A DNA stretch of 64,000 nucleotides, from positions 744,001-808,000 of the forward strand of contig CAWCVC010000002.1 of NCBI GenBank assembly GCA_963798805.1. The letters run 5' to 3'. Shown one piece after another: positions 17,783-26,866 of this stretch. The position numbers were made by a program, and so were the translations under genes. The notes under the pieces were generated by a model. That model searched no databases. It saw only the letters and a program-made list of their open reading frames with translations, and was not told the origin of the DNA. The stretch's first letter is position 1, and every line of letters starts with the position of its first letter. Source of the DNA: CAVZCK01 sp963798805 (GTDB lineage: Bacteria > Pseudomonadota > Alphaproteobacteria > Rhizobiales > Rhodomicrobiaceae).

Positions 17783-18559
17783 ATGCGGCATGAGGGCATG
17801 GATCTGCCGAGCGGCTACAGGCTCGCCTTCTACGAAACGCTCAATTCGACCAACGCCGAAGCGCTGCGCCTCGCCGGCAAGGGCGAGGCAGGCGGCCTTT
17901 GGGTCTGGGCTGCATCGCAGGGCGCCGGCCGCGGACGCGCCGGCCGGCCCTGGACCTCGCCAGCCGGAAATCTCTATGCCAGCCTGCTGATCCGCCCACC
18001 CGTGCCGCTGGCGATCGCGCTGCATCTCTCGCTGCTCGCCGGCATCGCCGCCCATGACGCCGTCGCCAGCCTCGCGGCGAGCTCTGCGGCCCAGCTCGAC
18101 CTGCGGCTGAAATGGCCGAACGACATTCTCGTAGGCAGCGCCAAGCTCGGAGGCATTCTCCTCGAAAGTTCGAGCGGCCGGCCGAGCGAGCCGCCCGCGA
18201 TCGTCATCGGCACCGGGCTCAATCTTTCAGACGCCCCGACGGATCTCGGGCGCAGCGTCGCCTCGCTTGGCGACGCAGGCATCGTCGTCAGCCCTGCTCA
18301 GGCCCTCGCCGCTCTCGCCTGGACGACCGCCGAATGGATCGCCCGCTGGCGCGACGGACAGGCATTCGAGGCCATCCGCGCCGCCTGGCTGGAGCGCGCC
18401 CAGCCGCTCGGCGGCCCGATCTCCGTCCGGCTCGGCGACGATCTCCTTAGCGGCAAATTCCTTGGCATCGACGAGGCCGGCGCGCTGCGCCTCGCGCTCG
18501 ACAGCGGCGAGGAGCGCCGGATCACGGCCGGCGATGTCGCCATCGGCGCCGGAGCCTGA
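17783..18559 (+). CDS. birA: Biotin--[acetyl-CoA-carboxylase] ligase
   Basis: This enzyme attaches biotin to carboxylase subunits through biotinyl-AMP. The 258-residue protein is the short form without the DNA-binding domain, so it is not a repressor. The biotinyl-AMP loop reads GAGRGRAGRPW, followed by LRLKWPNDILVGSAKLGGIL and GTGLNLS. A small C-terminal SH3-like domain (KFLGIDEAGALRLAL) is present. It lies 13 bases after nuoN, in a conserved nuoN-birA-rnj order. Confidence 0.95.
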   Translation: MRHEGMDLPSGYRLAFYETLNSTNAEALRLAGKGEAGGLWVWAASQGAGRGRAGRPWTSPAGNLYASLLIRPPVPLAIALHLSLLAGIAAHDAVASLAASSAAQLDLRLKWPNDILVGSAKLGGILLESSSGRPSEPPAIVIGTGLNLSDAPTDLGRSVASLGDAGIVVSPAQALAALAWTTAEWIARWRDGQAFEAIRAAWLERAQPLGGPISVRLGDDLLSGKFLGIDEAGALRLALDSGEERRITAGDVAIGAGA

Positions 18560-18565
18560 CACGCC

Positions 18566-20245
18566 ATGGGCCGGCGCACCGACGAGAACGAGCTGGTCTT
18601 CCTGCCCCTCGGAGGGGTGGGCGAGATCGGCATGAACGTCTATCTCTACGGTCTCGGCCCGGCGCGCGACCGCAAATGGCTAATGGTCGATCTCGGCGTC
18701 ACTTTCCCAGACGACCGCGAGCCCGGCGTCGATGTCGTCCTGCCCGATCTGCGCTTCATCGAGGAGGAGCGGGCCAATCTTGCCGGCATCCTGCTCACCC
18801 ATTCGCATGAGGACCATTTCGGCGCGGTGCCGGAGCTGTGGCCGCGCCTGGCCGTGCCGGTTTACGGTACGCGCTTCACCATGGCGATGCTGAAGGACAA
18901 GCTGCAGGAGACCCCGTGGCGCAACGAGGTGCCGCTCAACGAGGTGCTCCTCGGCGCGCGCTTCAATATCGGTCGGTTCGATGTCGAGCTGATCAACATG
19001 GCGCATTCGATCCCTGAGACCAGCGCCGTCGCCATCCGCACGCCGCTCGGTACGGTGCTGCATTCCGCCGACTGGAAGCTCGACGACCATCCGGGCGTCG
19101 GCGCGCCGACCGACGAGGCGAAGCTCCGCCGGCTCGGCGATGAAGGCGTCGATGTACTGATCTGCGACAGCACGAACATTATGAGCGCCGGCGAGACGGC
19201 CTCCGAAAGTGACGTGGCGGCGACGCTTGCGGGGATCATCAGGCAGGCGCGGGGTCGCGTGGCGATCACCAGCTTTGCCTCCAGCGTCGGGCGGCTGGTG
19301 AACGTTGCGCGCGCCGCCGACGCCGCTGGCCGCCATCTGGTTCTGGTCGGCCGGTCGATGCTGCGCATCATCGACCTCGCCCGCGAGACCGGCCTCTGGC
19401 CGGAGCATCTGAAAACGCTGGGCGAGGAGGATTACGGCCATCTGCCGCCGGAAACGGTTGTCGCCCTCCTGACCGGCAGCCAGGGCGAGAGCCGCGCCGC
19501 GCTCGCCCGCATCGCCGACGGCCAGCATCCGCAGGTTTCGCTGGATCGGGGCGATATGGTGATCTTCTCGGCGCGGACGATCCCGGGCAATGAGAGCGCC
19601 GTGATCCGCATCGAAAACAAGCTCGCTGATATGGGTGTCGAGGTGATCACCGAGTGGCCGGACGGGCCGATCCACGCCTCCGGACATCCCCGCCAGGGCC
19701 AGGTCGAGCGGCTTTACGAATGGGTGCGCCCGAAAGCGCTCATCCCTATGCATGGCGAGGCGCGCCATCTCGACGCCCACGCCCGTTTCGCGCGGGATCA
19801 TGGCATTGCCGCCGTCACGCCGGTGCGCAACGGCAGCATGGTGCGTCTCCTTCCCGGAGAGGCGGAGATCGTCGACGACGCGCCGGTCGGTCGGATCTAT
19901 CGGGACGGCCAGATCCTCATCCCCGGCGACGACAATTCGATCCGCGAGCGGCGCAAGCTCAGCTATGTCGGCAGCGTCGTCGTCAGCATCGTCATGACCC
20001 GGTCGGGCGAGCTGGCCGCCGATCCACGCGTTTCGCTGACCGGCGTGCCGCAGCTCGACGCCTATGGCGAAAGTTTTCGCGAGATTGCCGAGCGGGCGGC
20101 GATCGGAGCGATTGAAAGCATTCCCCGCCCGCGGCGCAAGAGCGCCGAGCTGGTCAGCGAGGCGGTGCGCAAATCCGTCCGCGCCGCCGTCAACGCCGCA
20201 TGGGGCAAGAAGCCCATATGCAGCGTGCTGCTTTCTGTGATTTAA
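18566..20245 (+). CDS. rnj: Ribonuclease J
   Basis: A metallo-beta-lactamase/beta-CASP ribonuclease (559 residues) with 5' exonuclease and endonuclease activity in mRNA decay. The metal motif is THSHEDHFGAVPELW (HxHxDH); beta-CASP motifs include STNIMSAGETASES and IPGNESAVIRIENK. HASGHPRQGQVERLYEWVRP matches the phosphate-binding C-terminal part of the core. It starts six bases after birA. Its TAA lies immediately against a repeat element with two hairpins, so the natural 3' end may have been replaced by that element; the last residues (CSVLLSVI) still look family-like. Confidence 0.95.
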   Translation: MGRRTDENELVFLPLGGVGEIGMNVYLYGLGPARDRKWLMVDLGVTFPDDREPGVDVVLPDLRFIEEERANLAGILLTHSHEDHFGAVPELWPRLAVPVYGTRFTMAMLKDKLQETPWRNEVPLNEVLLGARFNIGRFDVELINMAHSIPETSAVAIRTPLGTVLHSADWKLDDHPGVGAPTDEAKLRRLGDEGVDVLICDSTNIMSAGETASESDVAATLAGIIRQARGRVAITSFASSVGRLVNVARAADAAGRHLVLVGRSMLRIIDLARETGLWPEHLKTLGEEDYGHLPPETVVALLTGSQGESRAALARIADGQHPQVSLDRGDMVIFSARTIPGNESAVIRIENKLADMGVEVITEWPDGPIHASGHPRQGQVERLYEWVRPKALIPMHGEARHLDAHARFARDHGIAAVTPVRNGSMVRLLPGEAEIVDDAPVGRIYRDGQILIPGDDNSIRERRKLSYVGSVVVSIVMTRSGELAADPRVSLTGVPQLDAYGESFREIAERAAIGAIESIPRPRRKSAELVSEAVRKSVRAAVNAAWGKKPICSVLLSVI

Positions 20246-20413
20246 CTCGTGGAGCGAATTTGACATTTGAGACCCGCCCGCCGCGAGTTCGTACTCAAAT
20301 GTCAAATTCAAAAGCTCCACGAGGCTTATAAGGTGGCTAGTGGTTCTTTAATTCCAACACTCCCAAGAGTGCTCGCAGCGGGCGGGATGCGAGTGTTAGA
20401 ATTGAACCACTAG
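20246..20413 (+). repeat. Double-hairpin repeat element, copy 1
   Basis: This copy has two tandem hairpins. Hairpin A runs from CTCGTGGAGC (20246) to GCTCCACGAG (ending 20323); its inner arm AATTTGACATTTGAG is matched perfectly by CTCAAATGTCAAATT, with a four-base bulge on the 3' side. A linker of about 13 bases follows. Hairpin B runs from CTAGTGGTTC (20337) to GAACCACTAG (20413), with an inner arm that differs from the other copies. The element starts directly after the rnj stop codon and ends 36 bases before mce. Two further copies lie at 35966-36127 and 49284-49453. Confidence 0.9.
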
Positions 20414-20449
20414 CGGCTCGGAATTATTTAGACGAGCGGAGGCTCGCGT

Positions 20450-20854
20450 TTGATCGGACGTTTGAACCACGTCGCCATTGCCGTGCCGGATCTGGAGACA
20501 GCCGCGGACATCTATCGCAGCACCCTCGGCGCGCGGCTTTCCGAGGCGGTGCCGCAGCCGGAGCATGGCGTCACCACGATTTTCATCGAGCTGCCGAATA
20601 CCAAGATCGAGCTGATCGAGCCGCTCGGAGCGGATTCGCCGATTGCCAAATTTCTCGAGCGCAATCAGGGCGGCGGCATCCATCATCTCTGCTATGAGGT
20701 CGATGACATCGCCGCCGCCGCGCGGTCGCTGACGGAAAAGGGTGCGCGCATCCTCGGCGACGGCCAGCCGAAGATCGGCGCTCATGGCAAACCCGTGCTG
20801 TTCCTGCATCCGAAGGATTTCTGCGGCACGCTGATCGAACTCGAACAGGCCTGA
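20450..20854 (+). CDS. mce: Methylmalonyl-CoA epimerase
   Basis: A 134-residue glyoxalase-fold (VOC) enzyme that interconverts (R)- and (S)-methylmalonyl-CoA in propionyl-CoA metabolism. Family marks are LNHVAIAVPDLETA with the first His ligand, IELIEPLG, GGGIHHLCYEVDDI with the second His, and HPKDFCGTLIELEQ ending in the Glu ligand. Translation appears to start at TTG behind a GCGGAGG site. Copy 1 of the double-hairpin element lies just upstream, between this gene and rnj. Confidence 0.95.
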   Translation: MIGRLNHVAIAVPDLETAADIYRSTLGARLSEAVPQPEHGVTTIFIELPNTKIELIEPLGADSPIAKFLERNQGGGIHHLCYEVDDIAAAARSLTEKGARILGDGQPKIGAHGKPVLFLHPKDFCGTLIELEQA

Positions 20855-20867
20855 GGGGGAGCGCGCA

Positions 20868-21125
20868 ATGAGCTTGCCCATTTCCATAGCGATCTATTTC
20901 ATCTGCTGGTGGCTGGCGTTCTTCGTCATGCTGCCCTTCGGCGTGCAGACACAGCCGGATAGCGATCTGATCGAGCCAGGGCATGCGGAGAGCGCCCCGA
21001 TCGCGCCGCGTCTGTGGTGGAAGGCTTTCGCCGCGACCATCCTCGCAGCGATCATTTTCGCCGCGGTTTACGTGACCATCATCTATCATCTGATCCCGCT
21101 CGACCGTATCCCGATGTCGCTCTGA
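20868..21125 (+). CDS. DUF1467 family membrane protein
   Basis: An 85-residue protein with two membrane helices (about residues 4-24 and 52-74). The first contains FICWWLAFFVMLPFGV, the mark of DUF1467; the inner loop APRLWWKAFAATI is also typical. The function is unknown. It commonly follows mce in Hyphomicrobiales, as here, 13 bases downstream. Confidence 0.9.
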   Translation: MSLPISIAIYFICWWLAFFVMLPFGVQTQPDSDLIEPGHAESAPIAPRLWWKAFAATILAAIIFAAVYVTIIYHLIPLDRIPMSL

Positions 21126-21154
21126 CGTCGCTCAAGGCTCGCCGTGCGCCGGCT

Positions 21155-22150
21155 TCAGGCGCCCTGAGCCTCCTGGCCGCCCGGCGCCGGCGCGCGTAGG
21201 CGTTTCTGCGCCGCGGCAAGCCGGTTCATCTTGCGGAGGTCGTTATCGGTCAGCCGCATGGCGACGGAGACCCATTCCTCGACGATGTCGGCCATCTCCT
21301 GAAAGCTGATCGGGAAGGCGCGCCGCCGCGCGTTATAGACGGCGCGCGCGGCGTTGAAGCGGCGCAGCAGCCGCTGCAGGTGGCTGTTCATCTCCCCGCG
21401 CCCGCTGCCGCGCGCGACGATGGTCTCGATCAGCCCCAGCTCCTTGATCTCCTTCGTATTATAGAGCTGACCCTGCAGAATCATTGTTTCGGCCCGCGCC
21501 TGGCCAAGCCGGCGCATAAGAAAGGAATAGGCGCCCATGCCGGGAAACAACCCGTAAAGCATTTCCGGCAGTCCGAATTTGGCCTGTTCCTCGGCGATCA
21601 TGAAGTCGCAGGAGAGCGCCGATTCGAAGCCGCCGCCGAGCGCATCGCCGGCCACCAGCGCGCCGACGATCATCGGCGTGTTTAGGGCGCTGTAATTGGT
21701 GAAACAGACGTCGACGCAGCTCAGCGCATAGGCTCTGAGGCGGTCGTGATCACCGAGCCTCACAAGCTGCTCGAAATAGCGAAGATCGCCTCCGAGATTG
21801 AAGATGCCGTCGAGATCGGAGGCCCAGATCAGGAACTTCGCGGCCTTGGCCGCATCAGCCGGCTCGTCCCGGTGAAAATCCTGAAGCGCGCGCTGGACCT
21901 TACGGATGTCCTTGAGAAGCCGCGGTGCGAAGCTGACGCCGGCATGGTGCTGCTGGAAGCACCAGATGGCGGCCAGATCGATGTCGTATTCGAGTTCGAG
22001 TTCGAAGAGTTCGAGTCCGCCCAGGAAGGAGAGGAGCCTGGTGGCGGCGGTGTTGCCCCAGACAGCTTCCGGGACGAGGGTGTTGGCTTGATCGTCTATT
22101 TGTCTCTCTAAGGGCCAGGTGTATCGGCTGCCATCGACCGAAATGAGCAT
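21155..22150 (-). CDS. rpfF: RpfF-like crotonase, probable DSF (cis-2-enoic acid) signal synthase
   Basis: This 331-residue crotonase resembles RpfF, which makes diffusible signal factor fatty acids from acyl-ACP by hydratase and thioesterase activity. The oxyanion-hole region reads WASDLDGIFNLGGDL. Both catalytic glutamates of RpfF appear to be present: E176 in LGGGFESALS and E196 in GLPEMLYGLFPGMGAYSF, 20 residues apart as in Xanthomonas. The C-terminal helices include EEWVSVAMRLTDNDLRKMNRL. Ordinary enoyl-CoA hydratases lack the GLFPGMGAYSFL block. It is divergent from two sensor kinases, one of them RpfC-like, which supports the assignment. The product chain length is unknown. Confidence 0.8.
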   Translation of the reverse strand: MLISVDGSRYTWPLERQIDDQANTLVPEAVWGNTAATRLLSFLGGLELFELELEYDIDLAAIWCFQQHHAGVSFAPRLLKDIRKVQRALQDFHRDEPADAAKAAKFLIWASDLDGIFNLGGDLRYFEQLVRLGDHDRLRAYALSCVDVCFTNYSALNTPMIVGALVAGDALGGGFESALSCDFMIAEEQAKFGLPEMLYGLFPGMGAYSFLMRRLGQARAETMILQGQLYNTKEIKELGLIETIVARGSGRGEMNSHLQRLLRRFNAARAVYNARRRAFPISFQEMADIVEEWVSVAMRLTDNDLRKMNRLAAAQKRLRAPAPGGQEAQGA

Positions 22151-22351
22151 CGGGTCCTCGCAATGAGTTCAGACTACAATCTTAAGTAGTAGTTAAATCG
22201 CATACACGCAATCAGGAGATGCATATCTGCGGGCGGCATGACCCCGCCTTCGGCCCGCGCAGCGGCCAGAACTGCCTAAAATTTGAATTGATTTTGCTTC
22301 GAACGCCAATCCGCCGTTTCACGTAAATTTCTCTAAGAACAGTGTATGGTT

Positions 22352-22406
22352 TTGCGAGAGTGAAGAAAGCTTATTATAAACCCTGAGGCTACCAGAGGGC
22401 TTTTTT
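22352..22406 (+). promoter_or_regulatory. Possible promoter and 5' hairpin with T-tract before the REC-PAS kinase gene
   Basis: A TTGCGA and a TATAAA separated by 17 bases resemble a housekeeping promoter. Immediately after lies CCCTGAGG-CTA-CCAGAGGG (22381-22399), a short stem with an inner GA/AG mismatch pair, followed by six T residues. It ends nine bases before the start codon. If transcription starts further upstream, this is a terminator-like attenuator; if the promoter drawn here is used, only part of the hairpin is transcribed. Neither role is proven. Confidence 0.35.
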
Positions 22407-22415
22407 GTCAGCGCA

Positions 22416-24098
22416 ATGCCGATCCAGTTGTTAGCGAAAGGAAGATCCAGCGATATATTGAACGAAGAACTTAAAAGCTTTTCGTTTGGCTCATCGATTG
22501 CCATCATCGACGATCTGGAGAGCAACCGGACCTTTCTGGAACATCTTGCCCGCCGGCTGCCTGGCGTTCGGCGTGTCGACACCTTTGCCTCGGCGCTGAC
22601 GGCGCTCAAAGGTTTCGCCCAGTTCGCGCCCGATCTCGTCATCACCGATTTCAACATGCCGGGCATGAATGCCGTCGAGTTCCTCGAAGCGCTGCGCCGC
22701 TCGCCCGAATTCGAAGACCTGCCGGTCATCGTCGTCTCGAGCCATAATGAGACGGATAATCGCTATAAAGCGCTTCAGGCCGGCGCGACCGACTTCCTCA
22801 TGGTGCCATTCGACCCATTCGAGTTCCAGGCGCGCACCCGCAACCTTCTGAAGCTGAGCCTGCACCAGAAGCAGCTGAAGACGCAGAGCCTCTCGCTCAG
22901 GAGCCAGTTGCTCGAGACGCGCGACAAGTCGAAGCGGACCGAGAACCGGTTCAACAGCATCATCGATAGCGTCCCGGTGCCCGTTTTCGCGGTGAATGCC
23001 GCCGGCGAATGCGTCTTCGCCAACCAATATTGCGTCGATTTTCTCGGCCTGAAGAGCGGCGAGAGCCGGCGCGGCATGCAACTCCTCGCCGATAAGGTTG
23101 CGGCGGCCGAGCCGGGCAGCGGCGCCGACGGGGGGTTGCAGGCGAAGGAGGTTGCTCTCGTCGGCCAGGACGGCCGCGAGCATGTTTTCCTGATCGCGCC
23201 GAAAGCGGTCAGCGAAGACGATCAGGAGACTCTGGTCGTCTATTCGGGCATCGAGATTTCGCGGCTCAAGGACACCGAGCGTTCATTGCGCAAGGCCAAG
23301 GAGGAGGCGGAGGCGGCCAATCGCGCCAAAAGCGCCTTCCTGTCGAACATGACGCACGAAATCCGCACGCCGCTCAATGCGATCATCGGTTTCACCGACA
23401 TCATGTGCAACGAGCTTCATGGTCCGATCGGAAACGAGAGGTATAAAAGCTACATCTACGATATTCAGTCGAGTGCGAGCCTGCTGCTCGCCATCATCAA
23501 CGAGATCCTCGATTTCTCGCAAATCGAAGCGCAGCGGCACAGCATCAAGCTCAGCCGCTTCTCGCTCAAGGACTGTTTCAATGAAATCCGCAATCTCGCC
23601 AAGCATCAGGTCACGGCGCGTGGCAACTGGCTGCAAATCCAGGATGTGCCGGACCTCGTGCTTCATTCGGACCGGCAGAAGCTCAACCAGGTGTTCCTGA
23701 ATATCGTTACCAACGCCAATAAGGCAACGGCTAAAGGGCTGATCCAGATTTCTGCCGCCTGTGATGAGGCCGACGGGCTCGTTGTCACGGTGAAGGACAA
23801 CGGCATCGGCATGAGCAAGGAGGAGCTGTCGCTGGCCGTCACCGAATTCGGCCGCGTGTCCAGCTCGGCCTTCGTTAGCGACGGCCATACCGGGACCGGT
23901 CTCGGCCTGCCGATCTCGATCGGTTTCATGACGCTTCTCGGGGGACGGCTCGACGTCGAAAGCGAAACGGGTATCGGCACGACCGTGCGCATATGGCTGC
24001 CGAAAAGCGTGATCGTCGGCCCAGGTGAGGTTCACGCCGATGGCGATGCGCCCCGGATGAACGGTGCTGAGAAGCTGGATCAGTCTGGAGGCGTCTGA
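22416..24098 (+). CDS. Sensor histidine kinase with N-terminal receiver and PAS domains
   Basis: The order in 560 residues is: receiver domain (about 28-145, with DD after IAII and the phospho-acceptor Asp in VITDFNMPG), coiled coil, PAS domain (about 180-290, VPVPVFAVNAAGECVFAN), HisKA (H in FLSNMTHEIRTPLNAIIG) and HATPase (NIVTNANKAT, DNGIGMS, GTGLGLPISIGFM). There is no membrane segment, so it is cytoplasmic. It lies two bases before the RpfC-like gene and is divergent from rpfF. In Xanthomonas the partner of RpfC is RpfG (receiver plus HD-GYP); here a receiver-kinase takes that position and could accept phosphate from the hybrid kinase's Hpt domain. Confidence 0.88.
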   Translation: MPIQLLAKGRSSDILNEELKSFSFGSSIAIIDDLESNRTFLEHLARRLPGVRRVDTFASALTALKGFAQFAPDLVITDFNMPGMNAVEFLEALRRSPEFEDLPVIVVSSHNETDNRYKALQAGATDFLMVPFDPFEFQARTRNLLKLSLHQKQLKTQSLSLRSQLLETRDKSKRTENRFNSIIDSVPVPVFAVNAAGECVFANQYCVDFLGLKSGESRRGMQLLADKVAAAEPGSGADGGLQAKEVALVGQDGREHVFLIAPKAVSEDDQETLVVYSGIEISRLKDTERSLRKAKEEAEAANRAKSAFLSNMTHEIRTPLNAIIGFTDIMCNELHGPIGNERYKSYIYDIQSSASLLLAIINEILDFSQIEAQRHSIKLSRFSLKDCFNEIRNLAKHQVTARGNWLQIQDVPDLVLHSDRQKLNQVFLNIVTNANKATAKGLIQISAACDEADGLVVTVKDNGIGMSKEELSLAVTEFGRVSSSAFVSDGHTGTGLGLPISIGFMTLLGGRLDVESETGIGTTVRIWLPKSVIVGPGEVHADGDAPRMNGAEKLDQSGGV

Positions 24099-24100
24099 CC

Positions 24101-26644
24101 GTGCGCCTTGCCGCACCGCCGTCGATGCGCGTGCCGGTAGCGGCACTGCCTTATCTGCGCGCCGCCGCCCAGGGATTGCGCCGCGCGCGTGCGGCCGAAC
24201 CCCTGGAGTTCGACCAGATGATGATCCGCTTTGCGGTCGGTCTGGTGATTACGGGCTACGCGGCTTTTTGCTTCCTGTTCCAGGGCCTCGCCGGCCGGCC
24301 GGCGCTTATCCTCGTGCTTCTGATCGCCTCCGCCTGGATCTCGGGGCTCGGCTTTCTCGTCCATCTCGCCATCCGGCCGCAGCGCCGCGTCGAAAGGCGC
24401 GCCTCATCGATCATCGCCGACGCCATGGCGCTGAGCCTGCTGCTCGCCTTCGGCGAGAAATCGGCGGCGATCTTCTTCCCCATCTATCTCTGGGTGACGC
24501 TCGGCAACGGCTTCCGCTTCGGCCTTCCCTATATGTACGCCGCGATCATCGCCAATCTCACCGGCTTCGGGGTGATGGTCGCGGTGACTCCCTATTGGCA
24601 GGAGGCATGGCAGTTCGCGGCGGGGCTCGGCCTCGCCATCCTGGCGATCCCGTTCTACGTCGCCAAGCTGATCCGCAACCTTCGCAGCGCCATGAGCGAG
24701 GCGGAAGCCGCCAGCCGGGCGAAGACCGAATTCCTGTCGATGATGAGCCATGAGCTGCGTACGCCGCTCAATGCCATTCTGGGTCTTGCGCAGATCTCGA
24801 AGCTGACCGCCTCCAGCACTCAGGAACGCTTCACCGCGGTATCGACCGAGCTGGCCGCCGGCCGTCTGCTCAGAATGGTCGACACCATCCTCAAATTCCA
24901 GCGGATCGAGAGCGGCACTGTCGAGCGGCGCGACCGCTCCTTCGATCTTCTGGAGATCCTCTACGAGGTACGGGCCATCATCGAGCCGCTGGCGAGGCAG
25001 AAGGGACTCGATTTCCGCATCCGCTTCACCTCGGGTCTGCCCGCCGCGATGCGCTCGGATCCCGACCACATTCAGACGATCATCCTCAATCTGGTGACCA
25101 ACGCCGTCAAATATACTGCGCAAGGCTCGGTTTCGCTGGAGATCGGCTTTGCCGGCCGGGAAGGGAAGCAGAGGATCAGAGTGGCCGTGCGGGATACAGG
25201 AAGCGGCATTCCACCGGAGGCACGATCCCGCATCTTCGAGCGTTTCGTCCGCGCGCAGGAGCACAATGTCTCGGACGAGTCCGGCGTCGGGCTCGGCCTG
25301 TCCGTGTGCAAATCGCTGACCGAATTGCTCGGGGGAACGCTCTCCTGCGAGAGTACGCCCGGCAAGGGCTCGCTGTTCTGGACGGATTTGCCGGTCGTCC
25401 CGGAAGGCGAGGTGAGCGCACAGGCCGCCGCGACCGGACCGGCTGTCCGCGCCGCGCCGGTGCTGTGGATCGGTCCGCCAGGCTCGTTGCGCCTGCCCGA
25501 TATCGCCGACACTGCCTCTATCGAGACGCCGGAGGCGCTCGAGAACGTCACGCGCTCTCAGGGCGCGCTTTCGTCTTCTGTCGTGGTCTGTGACCCCTCC
25601 GCGATCTCCGCCGATATGCGTAGTGCTCTTGCCGCCGCCATATTGAAAAGCGACCAGCCGCCCGCACTGGTCCTGATCGGACGCGGCGCCGCCGCCGCAA
25701 GCGCGCTCGAACCGCTGGCGACAGCTATCGCCCGCCCCTTCTGGGAAGCAGAGACGGCGCGCCTCATCACCACCGTCGCCCGCTGGCACTGGCGTGTCTC
25801 GCAGCACCTTGAAGAGGACGCCCCGCGCGCGACAGTGCTGACGCGCAGCCTGACAATCCTGGTAGCCGACGACAACGGCCTCAATCGCGAGGTGACGCGC
25901 CGGATGCTCGAGCTTGACGGCCACCGGGTGATCCTCGCCGAGACCGGCGACGACGCGCTGCATCATCTTCTGGAAGGCGCGCCCGAACTCGCCTTGCTCG
26001 ATATCAACATGCCGGGCCTCACCGGCCTCGACGTCTGCAAGGCCTACCGCACCGGCCTCGGCGCCGCCGCGCAGATCCCGGTCATCGGCCTCACGGCCGA
26101 CATTTCGGACCAGATGCGCGAAAATTGCCTGGCTGCCGGAATGCAGGAGATCCTCGGCAAGCCGGTGACCATCGAGCAGCTTCGCCGCGCCATCGCGGGC
26201 CATGTGCCGTCCGCTCCGGCCCGGCAGGAGCCGGCTCCGCCCCGCCGGAGCGGTGCAAGCCTGGCGGACAGGGTGGCCGATACGCAGCGCACGGCTTTTC
26301 TGCGCAACCTGTTCGGTGAAGACAGCTTTCAGACCAATTTCCTGGCGAGTTTCAACCGCGATCTCGTTTCGAGCCTCGAAAACCTGAAGCAGGCCGTCCG
26401 TCAGCACCGCCCGAAGCTGATCCGCGACGCGCTCCACGCCATCAAGAGCAGCGCCGGCACGGCGGGCGCGCGGGAGATCCTCGAGCTGGCCGAAAGCTTC
26501 CCGCCGGACTGCACGGCGGAGTCGTTCGGGGCGTTCGAAGCCGAAATCCGCTCCGCTTTCGGGCGCTATTCCAACGCCATTCAGCCTGCGCGAGCCACGG
26601 CGGGCAAACCGGAGCCGCGTCTGATTGCCAGCTCATCCGGGTGA
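24101..26644 (+). CDS. rpfC: RpfC-like hybrid sensor kinase (TM-HisKA-HATPase-REC-Hpt)
   Basis: The N-terminal 190 residues hold about four or five membrane helices, with the RpfC-like stretch WVTLGNGFRFG followed by TPYWQEAW and LAIPFYVAKLIRNL. After it come HisKA (H217 in FLSMMSHELRTPLNAIL), HATPase (NLVTNAVKYT, GVGLGLSVCKSL), a receiver domain (LLDINMPGLTGLDV) and a C-terminal Hpt domain (ALHAIKSSAGTAGAREI). This is the full RpfC layout for sensing DSF-type fatty acids. It starts with GTG two bases after the REC-PAS kinase gene. The assignment rests on the membrane region plus the rpfF neighbour. Confidence 0.78.
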   Translation: MRLAAPPSMRVPVAALPYLRAAAQGLRRARAAEPLEFDQMMIRFAVGLVITGYAAFCFLFQGLAGRPALILVLLIASAWISGLGFLVHLAIRPQRRVERRASSIIADAMALSLLLAFGEKSAAIFFPIYLWVTLGNGFRFGLPYMYAAIIANLTGFGVMVAVTPYWQEAWQFAAGLGLAILAIPFYVAKLIRNLRSAMSEAEAASRAKTEFLSMMSHELRTPLNAILGLAQISKLTASSTQERFTAVSTELAAGRLLRMVDTILKFQRIESGTVERRDRSFDLLEILYEVRAIIEPLARQKGLDFRIRFTSGLPAAMRSDPDHIQTIILNLVTNAVKYTAQGSVSLEIGFAGREGKQRIRVAVRDTGSGIPPEARSRIFERFVRAQEHNVSDESGVGLGLSVCKSLTELLGGTLSCESTPGKGSLFWTDLPVVPEGEVSAQAAATGPAVRAAPVLWIGPPGSLRLPDIADTASIETPEALENVTRSQGALSSSVVVCDPSAISADMRSALAAAILKSDQPPALVLIGRGAAAASALEPLATAIARPFWEAETARLITTVARWHWRVSQHLEEDAPRATVLTRSLTILVADDNGLNREVTRRMLELDGHRVILAETGDDALHHLLEGAPELALLDINMPGLTGLDVCKAYRTGLGAAAQIPVIGLTADISDQMRENCLAAGMQEILGKPVTIEQLRRAIAGHVPSAPARQEPAPPRRSGASLADRVADTQRTAFLRNLFGEDSFQTNFLASFNRDLVSSLENLKQAVRQHRPKLIRDALHAIKSSAGTAGAREILELAESFPPDCTAESFGAFEAEIRSAFGRYSNAIQPARATAGKPEPRLIASSSG

Positions 26645-26866
26645 GCCTTCGCCTCGCATCTTGCCAGATTCCCGCAAAGACAGCCGTTCGCGGCGTCAAG
26701 AACGACAGCACAAAGAAATCGGATCTTTGCAGCCGTCAGACGACGGACGACAAAACGCAGGCGCAAAGCGGCCAGGGATCGCAACAGCAGATGCGCAAGC
26801 CTGTCTCGGCGCAAACCCGGCGGTAACGGGAGGCAAGACGGCGGCTGTGCTGCGCGGAAGCTGCCG

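Noticed and set aside
20246..20413. Double-hairpin elements as integron attC sites
   Set aside because: There are no R'/R'' core sites, no cassette ORFs or integrase, and the arms lack the extrahelical-base pattern of attC.
21155..22150. Annotation as ordinary enoyl-CoA hydratase
   Set aside because: The N-terminal extension, the GLFPGMGAYSFL motif and the RpfC-like kinase next door point to RpfF.
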